A stretch of DNA of 6,203 nt from Pseudomonadota bacterium (GCA_030271565.1 JARXKR010000133.1:1-6203); one strand, 5' to 3'. Shown: positions 1-5,166, counted from the stretch's first letter. Translations and numbers: made by a program. The notes: generated by a model from the sequence alone, not told the origin.

Positions 1-160
1 GGTGAATGCCGTTGGCCGGAATATGGATCTTGCCGTAGCCGGCGATGGTCGGAGTAGACCAGAATCTCGGCATCTCGGCTTGCGGAACGGCGACGGCCGC
101 GGTCTGCGGGACGGCCCACAGAGCGGTACAGGCCAGGGCTATGAACCAGAATTTACGCAT
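1..160 (-). CDS. Partial CDS: exported protein of unknown function (N-terminal 53 residues)
   Basis: The reading frame enters on the minus strand at ATG 160-158 and runs off the window's left edge. Residues 1 to about 23 form a signal peptide: a short basic start (MRKFW), a hydrophobic core (FIALACTALWAV) and an Ala-rich end (TAAVAVPQA) that could be cut by signal peptidase I. The mature part begins around EMPRFWSTPTIAGYGKIH. A second in-frame ATG lies at 166-164, but the purine run AAGGGG (174-169) sits 8 nt from ATG 160 and only 2 nt from ATG 166, so 160 is chosen. The product is therefore periplasmic or secreted. The GYGKIH stretch faintly resembles the start of exported DsrE-like proteins of sphingomonads, but that is memory-based and weak. 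Function is not assigned. Confidence 0.7.
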   Translation of the reverse strand, partial: MRKFWFIALACTALWAVPQTAAVAVPQAEMPRFWSTPTIAGYGKIHIPANGIH

Positions 161-249
161 TAGCATCACCCCTTGGTTGGCGGCTCGGGCGCCGGGCAAG
201 CATCGCTTCCCCGCCAGGCCGGCGCTCTAGCAAGCACAGATAACAGGGG
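161..249. other. Leader/intergenic region with a GC-rich inverted repeat
   Basis: This short gap lies upstream of the minus-strand exported-protein gene. It holds that gene's ribosome binding site (AAGGGG, 174-169) and a 7-bp inverted repeat, GCGCCGG at 189-195 and CCGGCGC at 219-225, separated by 23 nt. The pair could form a weak hairpin in the leader mRNA. No convincing -35/-10 pair was found. Confidence 0.3.
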
Positions 250-303
250 AAAATGGTGGTCGTGGCAAGAATTGAACTTGCGACTCCTACGATGTCAAGG
301 CAG
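250..303 (-). repeat. Truncated tRNA-Val 3' half: distal attachment-site copy (att)
   Basis: These 54 bases align without gaps to 2842-2895, part of the intact tRNA-Val(GAC), with 6 mismatches (260, 270, 285, 289, 299, 300). Read on the minus strand, the copy runs from the anticodon arm through an intact T arm (GCAAG / TTCAATT / CTTGC) to a 3' ACCA. The matching 5' half is not adjacent. A tRNA 3' fragment in direct orientation with a complete tRNA gene is the classic mark left at the far end of an element that integrated into a tRNA 3' end. The mismatches suggest an old insertion or an att site acquired from a different tRNA-Val allele. Confidence 0.8.
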
Positions 304-390
304 GTATACGCCTGATTTTTCTTAGAAAAGTGCCATTCCCACCGCGGTCAAGCGAGGCGTCAAACGGATCAAACTGCCCGATTTGATGTC

Positions 391-412
391 GTTTTACCGC
401 AGTTTTACCGCA
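391..412 (+). repeat. Two tandem 11-bp repeats (GTTTTACCGCA), left end
   Basis: GTTTTACCGCA occurs twice back to back with no mismatch (391-401 and 402-412), so the units repeat once per helical turn. A related, slightly degenerate pair stands in the same orientation at 2763-2784, just inside the other end of the putative islet. If the element were circular, the two pairs would flank the tRNA-derived core on either side, as arm-type binding sites of tyrosine recombinases do in phage attP. The role is inferred. Confidence 0.6.
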
Positions 413-417
413 TGACG

Positions 418-448
418 GATCCACTGGATCAACACAGAGATCCACTGG
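418..448 (+). repeat. Direct 10-bp repeat GATCCACTGG, 21-bp period
   Basis: GATCCACTGG is present at 418-427 and 439-448, with start positions 21 bp apart, about two helical turns. Between them lies ATCAACACAG, whose TCAACACAG matches the anticodon region of the intact tRNA-Val (2888-2895 plus one flanking base). The spacing would put two protein sites on the same DNA face. Function is unknown; proximity to the att repeat suggests a recombination-related site. Confidence 0.4.
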
Positions 449-480
449 CGGATGTTAGCTCTGCCGCGCCGCTGAGCTAA
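429..480 (-). pseudogene. tRNA-like 5' fragments (D arm and anticodon-arm 5' strand)
   Basis: On the minus strand 480-455 reads as a tRNA D arm: TTAGCTC, a 12-nt loop containing two GG pairs, then GAGCTAA, giving GCTC/GAGC stem pairing. About 20 nt further on, 437-429 reads CTGTGTTGA, identical to the anticodon stem 5' strand and loop start of the intact tRNA-Val(GAC). The pieces are separated by unrelated sequence, and the acceptor 5' strand does not match the neighbouring 3' half at 250-303, so no functional tRNA can form. It may be a broken 5' half left by a separate insertion, or a chance hairpin. The 7-bp inverted repeat itself (455-461 with 474-480) is certain; the tRNA origin is tentative. 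Confidence 0.35.
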
Positions 481-497
481 ATCATGCCTAACCCCCG

Positions 498-531
498 CTA
501 GTGTCCGCTTTCGACCCAATGCATACGCTAG
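498..531 (+). repeat. 34-bp hairpin repeat, copy 1 (degenerate)
   Basis: The copy has the layout of copy 3: a 14-nt left arm (CTAGTGTCCGCTTT), a 6-nt loop (CGACCC) and a 14-nt right arm (AATGCATACGCTAG). The left arm and loop keep the family core TGTCCGCTTTC.ACCC, while the arms mispair at 5 of 14 positions. It lies between the islet's left end and the membrane-protein gene. Confidence 0.6.
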
Positions 532-596
532 TCGTATTCCCGTTTGGTGCGAGGGAAGGCACCTGTTACTCAGATCCTCAATGAAGAGCCGGCCTA

Positions 597-1172
597 TTGT
601 CGGTTCCCGTCGTTGAGGCGTCAATTCCAACCGTGAACAAGCTTGTACGGACTCCTGCAAAAAGCTCATCGTCAGAAGACGTTAGCGCGAGCTCGTTCCT
701 CAAAATCAGTAGCTCGATCTCATTAGCGGCCAATGTCGTGACCGTTGCGGGCTTGATTATCGTCGCCCTGCAACTCTACGAGAATCAAAGGATAACGCGT
801 GCGCAAACGCGTCATGAGCTTGCCTCCACCATCGTGACCATCCTTTCCGACACAGCGAACAACCCTCAATTGGCGAGCGTGATCTATCGAGGGTCAAATG
901 GGATGCCGCTCACGCCAGTTGAACAATTCCAGTTCGAAGTTCGGTCCAACGCGCTGCTTCGATACTGGGAAGACGTCCACTACCAGTTTCGGATGGGCCT
1001 CTATGACGAAGAGGAATTCGACCGTCATCGCGATGCATGGGCCGCGACCATTCGGCAGAGCAAAGGCTTTGCCGAATATTGGTGCCGGGTGCGACAGCTA
1101 TATTCGCCGGCCTTCGCGAATGAGATGAATGCACTGTTGCCATCGGGCGCGTGCAGCACGAAGCCCGCCTAG
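597..1172 (+). CDS. Single-pass membrane protein of unknown function
   Basis: The frame encodes 191 residues from TTG 597, with GAAGAG (583-588) placed 8 nt upstream as a possible ribosome binding site. GTG 633 (residue 13) is a credible alternative start giving 179 residues. The first 40 or so residues are Ser-rich and polar. Residues 41-60 (ISLAANVVTVAGLIIVALQL) form one clear transmembrane segment, followed directly by a basic stretch (ENQRITRAQTRHE). The remaining 120 or so residues look helical and soluble, with an aromatic/acidic block around 121-143 (RYWEDVHYQFRMGLYDEEEF) and RQSKGFAEYW near 153-162. This layout recurs in small uncharacterised proteobacterial proteins, but I cannot name a family or function. 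Its codon use is less GC-biased than in the right flank, consistent with transfer. It lies alone, with repeats on both sides. Confidence 0.75.
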   Translation: MSVPVVEASIPTVNKLVRTPAKSSSSEDVSASSFLKISSSISLAANVVTVAGLIIVALQLYENQRITRAQTRHELASTIVTILSDTANNPQLASVIYRGSNGMPLTPVEQFQFEVRSNALLRYWEDVHYQFRMGLYDEEEFDRHRDAWAATIRQSKGFAEYWCRVRQLYSPAFANEMNALLPSGACSTKPA

Positions 1173-1205
1173 AATCAGCCCCGACTGAGCAGGAATCGTT
1201 TCAGT

Positions 1206-1239
1206 CCAATGTCCGCTTTCCACCCATTGCCGACATCGG
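1206..1239 (+). repeat. 34-bp hairpin repeat, copy 2 (imperfect)
   Basis: The left arm CCAATGTCCGCTTT (1206-1219), the loop CCACCC (1220-1225) and the right arm ATTGCCGACATCGG (1226-1239) pair at 10 of 14 positions. The copy begins 34 bp after the membrane-protein stop codon, in the same orientation as the other two copies. As RNA it would fold into a moderate hairpin, but no T-run follows, so it is not an obvious intrinsic terminator. Confidence 0.65.
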
Positions 1240-1418
1240 CCCCTGCAACGTGGGACTCGGTCGTTGTCTCGATGGGGCGACCGAAGTGGGTTAGTTTCGA
1301 CTACGAAATGATCTCGTTGCAAGGGTAATGCATCGTTGCAGCGCCTATCGCGGCGTTTGTCAGGAACCGCAGCACGCGGGTCTATTCAGACGAAAGTGTT
1401 GCAATAGGTAGGCGCCGC

Positions 1419-1455
1419 TGCGGCCGCGTCCGCTATGGCGTTGAGCGCGGCCGCA
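1419..1455 (-). terminator. GC-rich inverted repeat just after the sulfotransferase stop codon
   Basis: TGCGGCCGCG (1419-1428) and CGCGGCCGCA (1446-1455) are perfect 10-bp arms around a 17-nt loop. On the minus strand the structure begins 3 bases past the TGA at 1460-1458. It could terminate transcription or protect the mRNA 3' end. There is no T-tract beyond it on the minus strand, so intrinsic termination is uncertain; the inverted repeat itself is certain. Confidence 0.4.
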
Positions 1456-1457
1456 TT

Positions 1458-2288
1458 TCACTCGTAGCCGAATCGATCCATGAAGCCTTGGATATCGGGA
1501 TCGCCGAACACTTGGGCCAGCTGCTCCGAGCTTAGGTCGTCCGGGCGGACGTCTGCCCGCGCCGGGTCGAGCCGCTGGCCGATGCCGCTGGTCCAGTCGA
1601 CCGCGGTTGGCCACAGGAACCGTTCAGGATCCGAGCGCGCGAACGGCTCGAGAAACCGTTCGGACGGCGGCAGGCCGAGATGCGCGTAAACGCGGCTCAT
1701 TGTGTGCACGGGGTCGCCGAGCAAATCTTCGTAGCGCACAATGAGCAGGTTGGGGCGGTCCCAGTGCGGCTTCCAGCAGCGAATGTTGCTCTTCAGGAAC
1801 TCCCAGCGTTCCTTCTTTTCCAGTTCCGTTGCGTCATCCTGCCTCCAGATCGACCGGAGGATCGCTTTCGGATGGCGCACCGTGTAGATGAGCCGGTCCG
1901 CCGAGGCGATGGCTTCAACCAGCGCCGGTGCAGTGAAAAAGTCCGGACTCTTGTCCCCGAGCGCGCGGACCGCAGGCTTGCCATAGCGATCGGATGCCAT
2001 CGGCAGGATCGCCGAGTACCAGTCGCGCCAGTCGGCAATTGAGCACTGCCTGCGGCCGTCCAGCAGCTGGAGAATAGGGTACGGAGCGAATCCGTGCCTT
2101 TCCATGCTGAGGAAGTGCTGGGCCACGGCGAAGGGATCAAACAGAGCCCGGTTGATGTCTGTCTCGCAAAGACAAATCGCGTTAGGATGATCGTCAATGC
2201 AGCGCGACAGGAGCGATGAACCGGTGCGCAGCGGCCCGACAAGCAAGAATTGCGAGATCCCATTCGGCGGCATTATCGGAGCTGTCAT
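1458..2288 (-). CDS. Sulfotransferase-family protein
   Basis: The 276-residue protein belongs to the PAPS-dependent sulfotransferase fold, which moves a sulfo group from 3'-phosphoadenylyl sulfate to an acceptor. Visible motifs in order are the 5'-phosphosulfate-binding loop at 16-29 (LVGPLRTGSSLLSR), LGDKSP at 110-115, the 3'-phosphate-binding element at 134-150 (YTVRHPKAILRSIW, with Arg138 and Ser146) and the late VRYEDLLGDP at 184-193, which is common in the bacterial group. Length is normal and no membrane segment is seen, so it should be cytoplasmic. ATG 2288 is chosen because AGAGG (2301-2297) stands 8 nt upstream; an in-frame TTG at 2345 would add 19 residues but lacks that support. 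The acceptor cannot be read from sequence; glycans, lipids or small molecules are all possible. It sits alone in the islet with no PAPS-synthesis genes nearby. Confidence 0.88.
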   Translation of the reverse strand: MTAPIMPPNGISQFLLVGPLRTGSSLLSRCIDDHPNAICLCETDINRALFDPFAVAQHFLSMERHGFAPYPILQLLDGRRQCSIADWRDWYSAILPMASDRYGKPAVRALGDKSPDFFTAPALVEAIASADRLIYTVRHPKAILRSIWRQDDATELEKKERWEFLKSNIRCWKPHWDRPNLLIVRYEDLLGDPVHTMSRVYAHLGLPPSERFLEPFARSDPERFLWPTAVDWTSGIGQRLDPARADVRPDDLSSEQLAQVFGDPDIQGFMDRFGYE

Positions 2289-2589
2289 GTCAATTACCTC
2301 TGTGCTTATATTGCACATGCGTCCGCCCAGCGGAAAGGTCCGCAAGGGTCGTTAGCGGAAGTGGGCAGCGGCGCATTACGTGACCGGAACAGCGCCGATT
2401 GCGGACATTCGAGTCTTAGTTTTCTGCTCGTCAGCGAGCGGGATTGTGTCGCAGGACTACAGCCTGTTCGCCTTCACCAACATATTGGGCGGTTCGACTG
2501 GATGAACGGCTTCGACCCCGCCGCATCGTCGGTTCGCCTTCCGATGGCGGTTTTCTGCCCGCCTATGATGCCGTGAAGAATGGTGGCTG

Positions 2590-2623
2590 CTAATGTCCGC
2601 TTTCCACCCAAAGCGGACATTAG
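2590..2623 (+). repeat. 34-bp perfect hairpin repeat, copy 3
   Basis: CTAATGTCCGCTTT (2590-2603) and AAAGCGGACATTAG (2610-2623) are perfect 14-bp inverted arms around the loop CCACCC (2604-2609). The same architecture with decayed arms occurs at 498-531 and 1206-1239. The core TGTCCGCTTTCCACCC is one I associate with repeated intergenic elements of sphingomonad genomes (memory, not a search). The element is REP-like: short, palindromic and intergenic. No transposase partner is visible. Confidence 0.8.
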
Positions 2624-2762
2624 ATTCCCCACGAAGCGACCCATGACAAAAGTGGCAAACCGCCATGAGTGACAGCGTGTCACACCGGGCCAGCCAGCGG
2701 TAAGCGTTTTGGCCGGTCACGCGAGCGGATCAGCTTCGCATTGAAGCACTCGCTCCCGGCGC

Positions 2763-2784
2763 CTTTTACCGCAGGTTTACCGCG
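2763..2784 (+). repeat. Two tandem 11-bp repeats (related to GTTTTACCGCA), right end
   Basis: CTTTTACCGCA (2763-2773) and GGTTTACCGCG (2774-2784) repeat with an 11-bp period and share TTTACCGC with the exact pair at 391-412. The pair lies 57 bp inside the tRNA-Val att copy. Matching pairs near both ends, in one orientation, suggest recombinase arm sites. Confidence 0.5.
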
Positions 2785-2841
2785 CAGGCCAAGAGCCATT
2801 CTAACAGTGAACAGAATTAAGTTATTGTGATGTCAGCAGAA

Positions 2842-2895
2842 AAAATGGTGGGCGTGGCAAGGATTGAACTTGCGACCCCTGCGATGTCAACACAG
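2842..2895 (-). repeat. Proximal att copy inside the intact tRNA-Val 3' half
   Basis: This is the partner of the 250-303 repeat (48/54 identical). It covers the anticodon loop to the CCA end of the intact tRNA plus four downstream bases. Identity drops away beyond the anticodon stem, which sets the limit of the shared segment. Confidence 0.75.
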
Positions 2896-2920
2896 TGCTC
2901 TACCACTGAGCTACACGCCC
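2846..2920 (-). tRNA. tRNA-Val (anticodon GAC), CCA encoded
   Basis: The minus strand folds into a complete cloverleaf. The acceptor GGGCGTG pairs with CACGCCC, the D stem is GCTC/GAGC, the anticodon stem is CTGTG/CGCAG around the loop TTGACAT, and the T arm is GCAAG-TTCAATC-CTTGC. The discriminator A is followed by an encoded CCA (2848-2846). Loop position 34 begins GAC, which reads the valine codons GUC and GUU. Six T residues directly follow the CCA on the minus strand (2845-2840) and could help end transcription. The 3' half is the apparent integration target of the neighbouring islet. Confidence 0.95.
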
Positions 2921-2931
2921 ACCCGGGCGCT

Positions 2932-2948
2932 CCGGCGGCAAGCGCCGG
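2932..2948 (-). terminator. Small GC hairpin between cpdR and tRNA-Val
   Basis: CCGGCG (2932-2937) and CGCCGG (2943-2948) form a 6-bp all-GC stem with a 5-nt loop. No T-run follows on the minus strand. It could be a weak terminator or merely GC-rich sequence. Confidence 0.2.
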
Positions 2949-3000
2949 TTAGCGGTGAGAGGCCTTTAGTGGCGACATTTGGGCGGCGCAAGCCGCGACG

Positions 3001-3023
3001 GCGCAAAGCCCGCCGGGCTGCGC
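3001..3023 (-). terminator. Hairpin immediately downstream of cpdR
   Basis: On the minus strand GCGC-AGCCC and GGGCT-(TT)-GCGC pair around a 3-nt loop, giving 9 bp with a two-base bulge. The structure starts one base after the cpdR stop codon (3027-3025). A downstream T-tract is missing, so it is a candidate terminator or 3'-end stabiliser only. Confidence 0.35.
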
Positions 3024-3024
3024 G

Positions 3025-3402
3025 CTAGAGCCGCCCGTGCTGGTCCTCGGTCTGGAAGATGCGGTCGACCTCCATCACCAGATCCTTGAGGTGGAACGGC
3101 TTGCTCAGCAGCTTGGCTTCCGGCGCGGTGCGTCCGCCCTGTAATGCGACCGCGGCAAAGCCAGTGATGAACATGACCCGGATTTCCGGGTCGATCACGC
3201 TCGCCTTCTGGGCCAGTTCGATGCCGTCCATCTCGGGCATGACAATATCGGTGAGCAGCAAGTCGAAGCGCTCTTTTTCGAGCAGCGGCATGGCTTCGGT
3301 GCCGCACCCGACCGCTTCGACCTCATAGCCAACGCGCTGCAGCGCGCGCTGCAGATATTCGCGCATCGACGTATCGTCTTCAGCCAAAAGGATCCGCGCC
3401 AT
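3025..3402 (-). CDS. cpdR: Single-domain response regulator CpdR
   Basis: The 125-residue protein is a receiver domain with no output domain. In Caulobacter CpdR receives phosphate from CckA through ChpT; unphosphorylated CpdR primes the ClpXP protease for cell-cycle substrates. Receiver landmarks are all present: the acidic pocket E8-D9-D10, the phospho-acceptor D52 in LLLTDIVMPEMDGIELA, T80 in FITGFAAVAL and K101 in LSKPFH. The opening MARILLAEDD, the IVMPEMDGIELA block and ITGFAAVAL..LSKPFHL are strongly CpdR-like from memory, and the length suits. The start is ATG 3402; the nearest purine-rich run (GGAG) is 13 nt away, so initiation signals are weak. The gene is transcribed away from the amidohydrolase gene and towards tRNA-Val. 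The main alternative is another single-domain receiver. Confidence 0.88.
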   Translation of the reverse strand: MARILLAEDDTSMREYLQRALQRVGYEVEAVGCGTEAMPLLEKERFDLLLTDIVMPEMDGIELAQKASVIDPEIRVMFITGFAAVALQGGRTAPEAKLLSKPFHLKDLVMEVDRIFQTEDQHGRL

Positions 3403-3461
3403 GACCGCGTTTATGCTCCGAACAATTGGGTTTGGCCAGAACCCTTTGCCCGCTATTCGCG

Positions 3462-3490
3462 TTGCCTGCCCTTCGTGTTCGTCCTAGCCT
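3462..3490 (+). promoter_or_regulatory. Possible sigma70-type promoter for the amidohydrolase gene
   Basis: TTGCCT (3462-3467) and TAGCCT (3485-3490) are 17 bp apart and match the -35/-10 consensus at 4/6 and 3/6. Transcription would start around 3497, giving a leader of only about 10 nt before GTG 3507. No CtrA site (TTAA-N7-TTAA) was seen in the divergent gap. The call is weak. Confidence 0.25.
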
Positions 3491-3506
3491 GGGACAGAAA
3501 TTAACC

Positions 3507-4346
3507 GTGGCCCCGCTGTCCCCGCCCCTGATCCACCGCCCGCGCGGCGACCTGCCCGTCATCCTGTCGGTGCCGCATTCGGGCCGCGACTATTCGCCCG
3601 AGCTGATCGCCAGCGCGCACGGCGGCCGCCCGGCGCTTGCAAGCCTCGAGGACCCGCTGGTCGACCGGCTCGCCTGGCGGGCGCTTGGCCGCGGCCTCGG
3701 CGCGGTGGTCGCGCGGGCGCCGCGCGCCGCGATCGACTGCAACCGGGGGGAGGACGAGATCGATCCGGCGGTGATCGGCGATGCCCCCCGCGGCCGCTTG
3801 AGCGCGCGGGCGCGCGGCGGGCTTGGAATCGTCCCCGCGCGAACCGCCCGCCACGGCTATTTGTGGAAGCACCCGCTGACCGTGGCGGCGCTCGAGCAGC
3901 GGATCGACCAGGCGCACCGGCCCTTCCATCGCGGCCTCGAGGAGCTGCTTGCGCTGACCGTCGACCGCTTTGGCTGCGCGCTTTTGCTCGACTGCCATTC
4001 GATGCCCAGCCCCGCGCCCGGTATCCCGCCGGTGATCATCGGCGATGCGTTCGGGCGAAGCGCCGGGCGCTGGCTCAGCGATGCGGCGCTGGCGGCGGCT
4101 CGGGCGAATGGCTTTGGTGCCCGGCTCAACGACCCGTTCGCCGGCGGGCACGTGATTGAGCGGCACGGGCGGCCACGCGCCGGGGTTCACGCGCTGCAGC
4201 TGGAAATCGACCGCGCCTGCTACCTCGATGCCGAGCGCGCTGCCCCCGGCCCCGGGTTCGACGATGTCGCGCGGCTGATCGATGCGCTCGTCCTAATGCT
4301 TGGCGAACTGCTGCTCGAGCGGCGGTTCGCCGTCGCCGCCGAGTGA
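3507..4346 (+). CDS. N-formylglutamate amidohydrolase family protein
   Basis: The 279-residue protein belongs to the FGase family, zinc-type hydrolases that split N-formyl-L-glutamate into formate and glutamate, the last step of one histidine-degradation route. Visible family blocks are SVPHSG at 21-26, EDPLVDRLA at 48-56, AIDCNR at 75-80, GLGIVPARTARHGYLW at 105-120, DCHSMPS at 162-168, NDPFAGGHVIERHG at 208-221 and LQLEIDRACYLD at 230-241. His24, His164 and the acidic residues near them are candidate metal or catalytic ligands. GTG 3507 is preferred because the conserved region begins soon after it; a TTG at 3426 would add 27 poorly conserved residues. No hut genes are adjacent, so the substrate may be another N-formyl or N-acyl amino acid, and I withhold the symbol hutG. 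Its stop lies 1 bp from the convergent SapC-family gene. Confidence 0.92.
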   Translation: MAPLSPPLIHRPRGDLPVILSVPHSGRDYSPELIASAHGGRPALASLEDPLVDRLAWRALGRGLGAVVARAPRAAIDCNRGEDEIDPAVIGDAPRGRLSARARGGLGIVPARTARHGYLWKHPLTVAALEQRIDQAHRPFHRGLEELLALTVDRFGCALLLDCHSMPSPAPGIPPVIIGDAFGRSAGRWLSDAALAAARANGFGARLNDPFAGGHVIERHGRPRAGVHALQLEIDRACYLDAERAAPGPGFDDVARLIDALVLMLGELLLERRFAVAAE

Positions 4347-4347
4347 C

Positions 4348-5139
4348 TCAGGCGTCGGCGGTGGCCGGCTGCGGCACCTGCACCGGCGCCGTGCCCTGCG
4401 CCAGCTGGCGGCTGAACACGTCGCGCATCTGGCTCAGCGAGAACAAATGGGCGTAAATCAGGGGCAGCATGCCATTCTGGTTCATCTTGCGCAGTTCGTC
4501 GCCGCGCAGGCCGCGCAACTTGTCCTCATCGATCATGCGGAAGCCGCGATAGATGAACGGCTGGGCAAAGCCCTCGGGCTGGATCGACACCTCGCCGTCC
4601 ATCAGCAGATCGGCCGCCTTGAGATCCTCCATGAAGGCGCCGGTGCGCTGGCCGGCGGCTTCGAACTGCTCGCAGAATTCGAGGATCGTCTCGACGGCTT
4701 CGGACGGCTTGCCGTCGACGAACAGCGGGCGGCCGTCATCGAAGTCGCCGATGGCGTCAGATGTCGGGTCGAAGCATAATGACAGATCATCGCTGTCCGG
4801 CTTCACCTTGGCGAGAAGGAAGGGATAGCGGCGAATATAGGCCGGCGTATAAATGTTGGGCTCGCGCGCGCGGCCGTCCTCGAACAGGAAGGCGTTGACG
4901 CCGTCGTTGAGGCCCATGAGCGCGATCGGAACCGGATTGTCGCCAACCGAAAAGACAATCGGGAAATGACGCTGGGCAAGCCCGAATTCGTCGACCGTAA
5001 GCGGAATCGCGTGGGTCTTGCCGACATTGTTCATGCGCAGCGCTTCGCGGACTTTCTTGTCCCCGTGGTCGCGGACGTTGAGCGGCTCGACCGCATTGTA
5101 GAACAGCGGCAGATTCGATTTCGAGGCGGACTTCGCCAT
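4348..5139 (-). CDS. SapC family protein
   Basis: The 263-residue protein matches the SapC family, named for a Campylobacter S-layer-associated protein; its biochemical role is not settled, and in alphaproteobacteria it is common outside any S-layer locus. Recognisable blocks are FYNAVEPLN at 13-21, HFPIVFSVGDNPVPIALMGL at 58-77, YTPAYIRRYPFLLA at 97-110, LSLCFD at 119-124, RTGAFMEDLKAADLL at 165-179 and LPLIYAHLFSLSQM at 225-238, followed by a Pro/Ala-rich tail. There is no signal peptide or membrane segment, so a cytoplasmic location is likely. ATG 5139 is supported by AGGAG (5153-5149) at 9-nt spacing. The gene faces the amidohydrolase gene tail to tail. The leader contains a strong hairpin (5167-5188). 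Confidence 0.9.
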   Translation of the reverse strand: MAKSASKSNLPLFYNAVEPLNVRDHGDKKVREALRMNNVGKTHAIPLTVDEFGLAQRHFPIVFSVGDNPVPIALMGLNDGVNAFLFEDGRAREPNIYTPAYIRRYPFLLAKVKPDSDDLSLCFDPTSDAIGDFDDGRPLFVDGKPSEAVETILEFCEQFEAAGQRTGAFMEDLKAADLLMDGEVSIQPEGFAQPFIYRGFRMIDEDKLRGLRGDELRKMNQNGMLPLIYAHLFSLSQMRDVFSRQLAQGTAPVQVPQPATADA

Positions 5140-5166
5140 CCTTGGGATCTCCTGGGGGTGGACTGT

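Larger units (their letters stand above)
250..2845. mobile_element. Putative tRNA-Val-associated genomic islet (about 2.6 kb), no integrase
   Basis: The stretch lies between the intact tRNA-Val 3' end and a direct copy of that tRNA's 3' half, the usual geometry for tyrosine-recombinase islands. Supporting signs are paired 11-bp repeats just inside each end, a membrane-protein gene that is less GC-rich than the right flank, sparse coding and several hairpin repeats. It carries two plausible genes, a membrane protein and a sulfotransferase-family protein. No integrase, excisionase, transposase or replication gene is visible on either strand. It is therefore either a decayed remnant or a non-autonomous element moved by a recombinase supplied elsewhere. 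The boundary call is inference from the repeats; without an empty-site genome it is not proven. Confidence 0.6.
2289..2845. other. Non-coding, repeat-rich stretch between the sulfotransferase gene and tRNA-Val
   Basis: I see no credible gene across these roughly 550 bases; the open frames present are short, overlap one another and read through repeats. The stretch holds the sulfotransferase ribosome binding site (2301-2297), hairpin-repeat copy 3 (2590-2623), the right-hand 11-bp repeat pair (2763-2784) and partial matches to the hairpin family at about 2352-2378 and 2395-2412. The last is GCGGACATTC, matching the right-arm side of the family. Confidence 0.5.

Noticed and set aside
394..669. 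Minus-strand open frame of 91 codons overlapping the start of the membrane-protein gene
   Set aside because: It reads through hairpin-repeat copy 1, the D-arm-like hairpin and the 11-bp repeats, and has no domain signal. It looks like an open frame through non-coding DNA.
2305..2310. TATAAG on the minus strand as a -10 element for the sulfotransferase gene
   Set aside because: It matches 5/6 of consensus, but transcription would start on or beside the ribosome binding site at 2301-2297, and no suitable -35 lies 16-18 bp upstream.
2250..2576. Plus-strand open frame of 108 codons overlapping the sulfotransferase 5' end
   Set aside because: It overlaps a well-supported gene, lacks recognisable domains and covers degenerate repeat sequence.
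2457..2720. Minus-strand open frame of 87 codons including FGWKADI
   Set aside because: That peptide is the translation of the 34-bp hairpin repeat itself; such peptides recur wherever the repeat lies and do not indicate a gene.
250..2845. CRISPR array or defence system in the repeat-rich region
   Set aside because: The repeats are few, irregularly spaced and not separated by uniform spacers, and no cas, restriction or toxin-antitoxin gene is recognisable.
3501..4190. Long minus-strand open frame of 229 codons opposite the amidohydrolase gene
   Set aside because: The plus strand has clear family motifs throughout. The antisense frame is Arg/Ala-rich, as expected for a shadow in high-GC DNA.
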